Source of the DNA: Cricetomys ansorgei
Taxonomy: Eukaryota > Chordata > Mammalia > Rodentia > Nesomyidae
DNA length: 64,000 nucleotides
Direction of reading: 5' to 3'
NCBI GenBank assembly: GCA_026225945.1
Contig: JAMJFZ010001816.1
Span: 5,137,501 to 5,201,500, forward strand
Below the pieces are notes generated by a model. That model was not told where the DNA came from, did not search any database, and saw only the letters and a program-made list of their open reading frames with translations. The position numbers and the translations under genes were made by a program. This document shows positions 56,193-64,000 of this stretch, piece after piece (positions within the stretch are counted from its first letter, which is position 1; every line of letters starts with the position of its first letter).

Positions 56193-58159
56193 ACTTCTTA
56201 TTATAAAAAAGAAAAAAAAAATTGGGCAACTGTGGGTTCAGGTTCCTAAAAAAATAAAAATCGTAGACAAAGAGTAGTAATTCACCAGAAATAGAGACTT
56301 GGAATTGAAAATGTGGGGGTTGATCAAGCTATTTAAATAGATATAAACATTAAATATCAATATTTATTTCAAATCAATTTAACCGTGATGGGTAAGGCTG
56401 CATGAGTTGCAGAGACCTACAAAAATCAAGTTTGGGTTGTTGAGGTTGCAAGTTGCAGGAGTATTATTGTATATTATTATTGTGATCATTCAGTAATGAT
56501 CATGACAAGGGGCAGTTCCTGCTGTATTTAAACGTGGCAGAATTGTTGGCAGAACTTTCAAAGGCAAGCAATTATAAGTGATATGTAACCATTTGGGGAG
56601 GAAACTTGCCAGCAAAGCCAAACCCTATCCCCCAGTCCTTCTCCAGCACGCTTGTGTATAGACTGTGTGACATTTAACGGATACCCTTCTCAGCTGGAAA
56701 ATCCTGAAGTTGACGTCTGTACTGATGCATACTGTCCAGCATCGGCCACAGTGTGGATAGTGAATATGAATTTTTGCTGAATGATCCAAGTGGTTGTTAC
56801 TATAAACTAGCAGCAGCTGGGAGGTGAGTGACCACTTGAGGACACAACTATATTATTTCTCTGACTATGGAATCAATGGGCCTGATGTCGTGAGAATTTA
56901 TATGCATTCGTGGATACAGAGGAAAGAGCTCTGTACACTTTGGAAGTTTAAAAGCCAGTGACCTGTTGCTTCATGCTCACATTATCACTGACATTTATTT
57001 TAATTATTAAACTGATTTACTGGGTATCGGAACATTAAGAAGGAAAGAAAGCAAAGCTCTGATCAATCACAAGTTCATTTAATTACAGTCAAAGCTCAGA
57101 TGTTAGAGAAGATCTAAAGAAAAAAAACATAACTCAAGGCTTTAATGTATTCATTAACTAGTAGCAGAAATATACATATAAACAAATCCTTAGAGAAATA
57201 TGGATAAATTAAATAATATACCACTCACATGGGTAGAGACATGAGATGCCATCTGTATGGTGGGATAATTACAATAATTACTACCTGACAACTAGAATTT
57301 TGTTGGACCATAGATACAATTTTCATATGCATGCTTTCTACCATCAAGGATAATTCAATGAAAATTTTAGCAGAATATTTTTCATCTAGTTATATACTGC
57401 CCCAAGTATTATGCTTTAAGTAGCCAATAAACTTATTACTGTATAAACTCGCTGTATGTAAATGTATATTTAATTACTATGTAAAATATTTGGAAATAAA
57501 AATGTCTTTTAAATATATTTTCGATAGCTGCTGCTGAAAGTTCTAGAATTTGAAATACTGACTATTAAAACCTTTGAGTGTTCTTCCACATTCAGCCGTT
57601 TTCTGTAATGGCTTATTTTAAATTTTACCATTTAGTCATGGCTACATGACCTGAGATAACACATCATATACAACTCTTCTATGCTAAGTTAAAAGGGGCT
57701 TTAGCTTTTGCACTTCTTGCTGAAGGTACCCACTCTTCATTTGTGCTGTAATCTGAAATAGAACACAGTTCTGTGCAGATGGTGGACAGCAGAGTCATAA
57801 GACTCACTGGTTTTTGGCAATGTTAACATTTGAATTTTAATGGGTGGTAAATCACAACCTTTTTTATCTTTGTGGTGGTAGAGCTGCAAACATTTCCCAC
57901 TTTGTTGAAACATTCATGATTTCTTTTCAGTTTTCTGATAACTCATGTTCCCTTATGAGATATTTAGAGATGCATTAGTATAATCTAAAATTTCTACATT
58001 GAGTTCTGTTAGTGGTTTCTCAGTGTTAAGACACTCAACAGCCTAGTTATGAGATATTTTCATATCTTCTTTACTTTAAATTTCACAATTTTCTATAAAA
58101 ATCTGTAAAGTTGTATTTCAACATATAAAGAAAATGACTTGTAAAAGCCATGCTTACAG
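56193..58159. other. no gene recognised
   Basis: About 2 kb of AT-rich unique sequence; nothing assigned on either strand. Confidence 0.45.
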
Positions 58160-58279
58160 CATTCATATATATCGTATTTATACATATATATCATATACAT
58201 ATCGGTGCGCCATGCAAACTTGTTGTATGGTATATATAGCATATTACATATGTATTATATTTCATATATCTCATAATAA

Positions 58280-58314
<35 letters not shown>

Positions 58315-58316
58315 TA
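58160..58316. repeat. AT-rich and (AT)n(AC)n repeat
   Basis: Irregular TATACATA words, then (AT)n from 58276 and (AC)n to 58314. Confidence 0.92.
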
Positions 58317-58521
58317 TTTAGGAATGTAATGATTAATTTGACTATTTAACATGTTAAGGGAAGCAGAAAACATCTAGGACAGCAATCAAATAGGAATTCT
58401 TACCCTAAGAAATTTGAGTATTTGATTCTCAGCCATAACTCTCCAGTCAGATCTATCAAACTCAGTAGTCAGCAATAATTTCTCCGTGATGAAATGTTAC
58501 AAATTTTAAAATATTTATTTT

Positions 58522-58700
58522 TAAAATATATGTCCACATGAGTGAAAGCATCCTCTGAGACCAAGAGGTGTCGGGTCCCTAGAAGCTGGAGCTACAGGAG
58601 GTTGTGAGCCATCTGACACATGGGTGATGAGAACTGAACTCGGATCCTCTGCCAGAAAAGTATGTGCTTTTATCCACTGAGCCGTCTCTCCAGTCCTTAC
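58522..58700 (-). mobile_element. B3 SINE
   Basis: 'TCTGAGACCAAGAGGTGTCG', 'GGTCCCTAGAAGCTGGAGCT', 'CAGGAGGTTGTGAGCCATCT', 'GAACTGAACTCGGATCCTCT', 'CCACTGAGCCGTCTCTCCAG' in antisense order; well preserved. Confidence 0.88.
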
Positions 58701-59271
58701 AAAATTCTTTAGTTCTTGGGTATTTGAGAAGTGCCCTATAATCACATGACTGAAATGGTGTCTGAATTAAAAACCCAATACAAACACAAGTTTTCGAGAT
58801 AAAGGGTTTAATTAAGGCAGGCGGTCCTCACTCTGCTTGGGAAGAAGTGGGCACTGTCAGAGCATTTCTGATTGGTTTGGCAAAGAGCGATCTAAGTGAG
58901 ATGTTAGTTCAGCTTTGACTCTGACCGTTGTTATCTCCTTCCTGCTGTCCTCTGAGCGCCGACACTTGGACCTTGGGTTAGCAGTTATACAACATCATTC
59001 CTGCTATCCCATTCTTTTGTCTTGGTTTACTGATTACTAGAAGGGAATCTCTCTTATTGTGAGAGCCAGCGGTTTACAAATTCAAAAGGGAGGAACAGGT
59101 CGTCCCTTTAACCAGGGCAACAGGAAAAAAAACCAAGTTCTATAGAAAATCAAATTATCCAGTCATGCAAGATGCAGGTTACAAATAATTATGAAAGTCA
59201 CTAAATGGAGCCAGGCTATAACAGTGACCATCAGTCTTATACTTTCAAATTCAACATTTAAAAAGATATAA
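58701..59271. other. no gene recognised; possible unclassified LTR
   Basis: 58790-59110 starts with 'GATAAAGGGTTTAATTAAGG' and is GC-richer than its flanks. It might be the antisense of an LTR, but the ends were not identified. Confidence 0.3.
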
Positions 59272-59500
59272 TTATAAAGGTCTGAAGACATGGCTCAGTG
59301 GCAAGAGCTGCTCTTGCAGACAGAGGACCTGGGTTTGATTCCCAGCACCCACATGGCCACTTACAACAATCTGTATCTCCAGTCCCAGAGGATCCAGAAT
59401 CACCTTCTGGCTTCTACAGGCATGAGGCATTCGCATGGTGCATAGACATATATGCAAACAGAACACCCATACACATAAAATAAATAAATATTTAAAAATA
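59272..59500 (+). mobile_element. B3 SINE, full length
   Basis: 'AAGACATGGCTCAGTGGCAA', 'GAGCTGCTCTTGCAGACAGA', 'GGACCTGGGTTTGATTCCCA', 'GCACCCACATGGCCACTTAC', 'CACCTTCTGGCTTCTACAGG', 'ACACCCATACACATAAAATA', then 'AATAAATATTTAAAAATA'. Both tRNA-like boxes and the typical tail are visible. Confidence 0.93.
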
Positions 59501-59794
59501 TAATTATTTTAGTATGGTTCAAAGACCAGCATAGTCATAGATACCTGAGTGAGAAATAGAGAGTTTGAGGCCATACCACAGACCTACTGGATCATGACCC
59601 ACACTTTAGCAAGGCTTCCAGAAAACTTGCATGTGCTTTGAAGAGGGAAAACTTTGACTTATTTGGTAGTCAGTGAGCCACCAACCCTGAAAGAGAAAAT
59701 ATGACAAATGACTGTCCTTTGCTTTTATATTTATACTTGTTTTAAAATCATTTATTATAATTATAGAGAAATTTTAGTACATTTAAAACTTGTG
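59501..59794. other. no gene recognised
   Basis: Unassigned AT-rich sequence; a weak B1-like phrase ('TGAGTGAGAAATAGAGAGTTTGAGG' region at 59546-59570) is too short to call. Confidence 0.4.
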
Positions 59795-60130
59795 CCTTAC
59801 TTTTTTGTTGCCATAACAAAGCAACTTGACCAAGACAACTTATTTTAAAAAAAAGGATTTATTTTGGAGATTACAATTTCAGAGGGTTAGAGTCCGTGAA
59901 CATCATACCAGCGAGCATGTCTGTCATCATGCAGGCTGAGAGCTAACAGCTGTTCTACAAACACCAGGGAGAGAGAGCTAGCTGGGAATATTGAAGCTTC
60001 AAAGCCCTTCCCCAAAGAGAAACACTTCCTCCAACAAGACCAGACTTCCTAATCCTTCTCAAACTGTTTCACCAATTGGGGACCAAGTATTCAAATATGT
60101 GAGCCCAAAGGGCCATTCTCATTCCACCCA
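59795..60130 (-). mobile_element. MaLR LTR (MTE/ORR1-like)
   Basis: Same family and orientation as the copy at 19065-19440: 'TTTTGTTGCCATAACAAAGC', 'CAGAGGGTTAGAGTCCGTGA', 'AACACTTCCTCCAACAAGAC', 'CCAATTGGGGACCAAGTATT', 'GGGCCATTCTCATTCCACCC'. Confidence 0.75.
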
Positions 60131-60260
60131 CTCCCTCAGAAAATCAAAGGCTGACGTTTGTGGGTGATTGCTTTAGAGTCCTTGCTCATTTCTTATTTGA
60201 GTTGTTTGACATATTGATACCTAGCTGTACGAAGTTTTATGTGTTTTAGACATTAATCTC

Positions 60261-60664
60261 TGCCCTGACTAGCTTTTTTCCTCAACTTGACACAAGTTAG
60301 AGTCTTTTGGGAATAGGGATTCTCAGTTGGGAAGAAGAATTCTCAATTGAGAAAATGTGTCCATTAGATTTGCCTGTTGGCAAGTGTGCAGTGCATTTTC
60401 TTTATTGATGTCTGGTGTGGGTGGCCTCAGCTCGCTGGGACAGTGTCACCCAGACTGCTCAGCATCCCACGTGCTCCTGGGTTGTATAAGAAAGCAAACT
60501 GAGCAAGACACAGAGAGCAAGCCATTCCTGCCTCCAAGTTCCCGCCTTGAGTGTCAGCCCTGACTTCCCTTAGTGATGGACTGAGAGGTGGAACTGTAAG
60601 CTGAAGTAAACCATTTCTTCGGTTGTGGTATTTTATGACAGCAATAGAAAGCCTATCTAAGACA
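60261..60664 (+). mobile_element. MT-type (MTD-like) MaLR solo LTR
   Basis: 'CTCAACTTGACACAAGTTAG', 'TCTCAATTGAGAAAATGTGT', 'ATTTGCCTGTTGGCAAGTGT', 'GGGTTGTATAAGAAAGCAAA', 'TTCCCTTAGTGATGGACTGA', 'GTAAGCTGAAGTAAACCATT', 'GACAGCAATAGAAAGCCTAT', 'CTAAGACA'. Close to full length, same family as 7303-7686. Confidence 0.88.
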
Positions 60665-60696
60665 ATCCCGCCTCAGATAAATCATTTGAAACCATT

Positions 60697-61085
60697 TTCC
60701 CCATTCTGTAAGCTACCTTTTTAATCTTGCTGCTTCCTTTGCTGTGGCAAAACATTTAACTGACATATATCTCACTCAATTTTACTGTTGTCTCTGGTTC
60801 TTTGGGTGTCATATGAGAAGAACTACTTCTAAATCCCATGCCAAGGCTCTAAATCCCATGAGAAGGCTCATTATTTTTTTTCTTTTATGAGAAAAACAAT
60901 TTAATATATAGTTTTAGATATTTCATTAAAGGCTTTTAAACTTTTTTTTGTATTTGCTTTTGGTCATTGTGTAAGATAAAAGTCTGATCTCATGTCTACC
61001 TGTAGATGTCTAGTTTTCCCCTATACCAGTCATTGAAGATACTGTTCTTCTGTTATTGTATATTCTTGGCATCTGTGTGCCTTGA
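60697..61085 (-). mobile_element. L1M-type L1, left part
   Basis: 'CCATTCTGTAAGCTACCTTT', 'TTCCTTTGCTGTGGCAAAAC', 'TTTGGGTGTCATATGAGAAG', 'TATTCTTGGCATCTGTGTGC' in antisense L1M order. Contains a tandem 20-base duplication ('TCTAAATCCCATG', 60828 and 60848). Confidence 0.75.
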
Positions 61086-61425
61086 ATGACAAGGTCCTCC
61101 ACTGACTCAGGCTTTTTCTCTGTGCGCCTTTTGGAGCATCTGTGGGGAAGTGCAGCCTTGATAGAAGACACATGTCACTGGGGCCAGCTTTGAGAATTTA
61201 AAACCTTGATCCACATCTAGTTTGGTCTCTTTGTTTTGTGCTTGTGGTTGAGATGTGATCTCTCAGCTTTCTGCTTTCTGCCATCACGCCTACTGCTCGC
61301 TGCCATACCTCTTCACAATGATGGACTCTCATTATGCCGGGACTGTGAGCAAAATAAACTTCTTGTTTATTTATAAGTTACTTGGTTGTGGTATTTTGTC
61401 ACAGCTACAGAGGAGTAACTACTAC
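61086..61425 (+). mobile_element. MaLR LTR inserted in L1M
   Basis: 'CATGTCACTGGGGCCAGCTT', 'TGTGGTTGAGATGTGATCTC', 'TGCTTTCTGCCATCACGCC', 'ATGATGGACTCTCATTATGC', 'ACTGTGAGCAAAATAAACTT', 'TTTGTCACAGCTACAGAGGA', 'GTAACTACTACA' in MTE/ORR1-like order. L1M sequence lies on both sides. Confidence 0.75.
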
Positions 61426-61761
61426 ATCATCCTAGCTGAAATCACTTGTGTACATGTGGGATTATATAGAGCCTCTATTTTCTGTTTTGTTCGTCTATGG
61501 ACCGTTTTTTTATGTCAGTAACATGGTGTTTTGAATTTGAAAACAGGATATATGAAACCCACAAATTTGTTTGTTCAAAATTATTCTAGCTGCTCACATC
61601 TCTCATAGTTCCATATGAGTTTCAGTATTATTTTCTATTTTGATGAACCATGTCATTGAAACTTCCTGAGGCATTGTCTTAGATTGTATCTGTAGATCGC
61701 TTTGAAGAGTATTGACATTTTAACATATTAATTTAAGCATCGTCCTATTTTAAATGCATTT
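61426..61761 (-). mobile_element. L1M-type L1, right part
   Basis: 'GTGTACATGTGGGATTATAT', 'TTTTATGTCAGTAACATGGT', 'AAAATTATTCTAGCTGCTCA', 'GTTCCATATGAGTTTCAGTA', 'TTGTATCTGTAGATCGCTTT', 'ATTGACATTTTAACATATTA' continue the antisense L1M order after the LTR. Confidence 0.75.
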
Positions 61762-61960
61762 TTAGTCTCCTTTTTGTCATTGTGTAAGATAAAAGTCTGA
61801 TTTCATTCTCTTTCATGTGGATGTTTCTCCTAATAACCAGTCATTGAGGATGACTTGATTATTTTTTTTCCCTTGGGTTTTAGCAATATATTCCTTGTCC
61901 CTTGCTTAATAAATTTGGATTTTTATAGTGAAATTTTAAATAGTTTTTGAGACTATAGGT
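61762..61960 (-). mobile_element. second copy of the same L1M region
   Basis: Repeats the L1 segment seen at 60950-61090, including an identical 26-base word (60963-60988 and 61776-61801), so the L1 order restarts here. It is either a second insertion or a local duplication. Confidence 0.65.
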
Positions 61961-64000
61961 TCTAATGAAGTCCTTTGGAGAATGTGTGGGGGGGGTGGGG
62001 GGGAGTTGTGTGCATGTATATTAGGGAAACTCCTTGGTTACTTCATAGCACATCTCCTGTAGGTAGTGGTTTCATCATAAATTCAGATCTCAAAGTCTTT
62101 GCTATACTACTAGACTCTGATCCTGAGGGTTTCTGCCAGGGCTCTTACCCTGGTTTATGTTAGAGTCTTTCTCAAATTCCTTTGCAATGACATTTTGCAT
62201 CTGCTGTGCATGGAGTTGAGCTTATCACAGAAAGAAGTAGAGGGCCTTCATCGGCAGTTCAATTCCCTGGACACCCCTTAATTGCCTAAAATGTATACAG
62301 GATTTGGACGATGCTGCTCCTGCAGATGATTTCCTTTGTACTGTGATAGGGAATCAGTGAATTACCACGCTCTGTCCTGGATTGAACTGATTGGATCATG
62401 ACTGGTACCTGCGGGGACTTCCAGCGTTATTAACGTTACAGGGTATTTTCCTCCATGAGTTTCAACCCATGTCTAGAATATTTTCTTCCTGTACTTGTGA
62501 CACTGCTGGCTGACATCCTAGCTTCCAATGACATCAAATTGATGATTTCAGTGTTTTATCTCTCTCCTTATTTTCTTGATATAAAGATTTGTTTGCTTCT
62601 GCTAGAAGGTCATAGCCTACATAGAATTTTGTTCTTCTATTTGTTCTCATTTTTGGGTTTTGCTCTATGAACGTTAGGGTGATTTTATTACGTTAGGTGT
62701 ATGTCTGGGAATATATGAGTACATGTACTATCTTAATGCTAAAATGGATCCCATTTCTTTAAATTTTTACATATATATTCTAGGTGTATTTGATATACCA
62801 TTTACAACAAAACATTTGTCCATTTGGCACTTGTTTCTTAGAAGGTTTAAGGATATTGTGTCACATGAGTTTGGCAAAAGGCTTCAAGACAAAGAACAAC
62901 TAATGTTCCCACATTTTTCATGAGAGAAATTATTTGATTTACTCTAGTTACTATCTCAAGCATTTCTTCTTAAAAAACAAAAACTATTCTTTTACAATTT
63001 CTTATTTTAAGTATTAGACATTTTATCCACTACTTTCTGGCGGCTGACCTACAATATGAACAGTGGCTTGTCTACATTATTCCACATTTTTTATCCAAAG
63101 TAGGTTAGCTTTTAAAAACTGTGCTAGGCCAACTCTTCTGTACCTTCTCTGATTTATCTTCCTATATCTGTATTGTAGTAAGAGATTTACCGAGTATTTG
63201 ACCTTCTATTTTTTGTGATTATTGGCAATTAAACCAAACAAAAATGCATAAGACAAAAGCTAGACGTGAACGGTGTCTAGAAAAATACCACATTCCTCAT
63301 CACCAATGCAGTCAATCATATATTCTTTAATATTAGATTTGGTCATTGTTGCCTGAAAATTTTGATGTTAAGCAATATGGTCAGCAGCAATAGTTTTGTC
63401 CCAGTTTAGTGCGAGGGAATTGTATATAATTCTGATAGAACTTCAGAAAAAAAAACCCTTCCACTTTTCTGTTTACATTGGATAAAATTAAATTGGAGAA
63501 ATGGACATAATAGTGATACAAGCTTTGAGCAGTATGTATCGTATGCTGGAGATGTACACTCATTTCGAAGCCATGCCAAATACACAAAGCGAGTAGTCAT
63601 TAAACTTGTTTAAAAATAATTGTCAGAGTTAGATTTTTTTAAAAAATACAAGTGGCCTTTATACATATTAACTTGCAATGACTGTTTTGTGACCGTATGT
63701 TTCTTACTCATGGCTCTGTCATTGCCAGTTGAAGTAAGTACACATGCCCAGGGTACATTTGTTCTTGTGACAACAGAATATCTGTCTCAAAGTTTCTGTT
63801 GTTAGGTAAATGTCAATGTTTCATTTTGGAGGATGACGCAAAATGGATTTATGGGACTTATTCCTTTTGAAGGTCACCTTTGGAGAAATATATATTCAGT
63901 GATATTTACTGTGGCAATGAAAATTTCAAAGTGATGATCAAATTAATCCATCCTTGACTTGAGAATGGAAGGGTCATGGAGAGCAGGAAGAGGGGGTACA
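61961..64000. other. no gene recognised; G-run
   Basis: A G-rich run with T breaks lies at 61986-62004. The remainder is AT-rich. Open frames of 60-71 codons show no domain. Possible old L1 or LTR sequence at 62.2-62.9 kb could not be confirmed. Confidence 0.4.

Noticed and set aside
59272..59500. tRNA-like A and B boxes
   Set aside because: They belong to a B3 SINE, as the downstream body and tail show; not a functional tRNA gene. The same applies to the ID and B4 heads elsewhere.

Overview
This window looks like nuclear DNA from a muroid rodent (mouse, rat, hamster or a relative). It is AT-rich and gene-poor, and it holds rodent-lineage interspersed repeats: B1-type, B3 and B4/RSINE1-type and ID-type SINEs, ORR1/MT-type MaLR LTRs, a rodent hAT-Charlie (URR1-type) element, and Lx-type L1 3'UTRs. 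Older mammalian layers (MLT1 and MLT2-type LTRs, L1M, MIR, L2) are also present. The SINEs I recognise are all old and diverged, so I cannot name the species. Repeat family names are from memory of the consensus sequences and were not computed.

No complete protein-coding gene was recognised. The clearest gene-derived feature is a decayed, 5'-truncated processed pseudogene of ribosomal protein S6 at about 7.69-8.43 kb, immediately downstream of a solo MT-type LTR. On the + strand there is a candidate spliced gene tail. A CpG-rich, splice-flanked 106-base exon (34692-34797) is open in one frame. It joins in phase to a possible terminal exon (45819-46050) that has a short reading frame, a stop and an AATAAA signal. 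This is a hypothesis. Another long open stretch on the - strand near 25.73-26.09 kb remains unidentified.

Layout. 0-12 kb: ORR1-type LTR, an unusual double hairpin (4.19-4.28 kb), MaLR and MLT2-type LTRs, the Rps6 pseudogene, a tandem RFX X-box-like site (10.58 kb), and an ERVL LTR end with an (AT)n tract. 12-21 kb: MLT1-type LTR, a 740-base TATC array abutting a B1, a MaLR LTR, an ERVL LTR running into a second TATC array and an L1 3'UTR, then a degenerate 25-base minisatellite of 22 units (20634-21170). 21-28 kb: MIR, a hAT-Charlie element with visible target-site duplication, MLT1-type LTR, L1 ORF2 remnant, and an unclassified pair of about 260-base repeats. 28-34 kb: CT/CA array, an old L1 split by a B1, a 169-base perfectly alternating purine-pyrimidine tract, then B4-type and ID-type SINEs. 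34-46 kb: largely repeat-poor sequence with the candidate exons, L1 3'UTR and B3 copies. 46-60 kb: B1, B3, MLT1-type LTRs, a rodent L1 3'UTR interrupted by (AT)n, and RSINE1 copies. 60-62 kb: a dense cluster of MaLR LTRs and L1M, including an LTR inserted in L1M. 62-64 kb: nothing recognised.

The most unusual items are the 25-base minisatellite, the double hairpin with a duplicated loop, the X-box pair, the long Z-DNA-prone tract, and the candidate two-exon transcript end.
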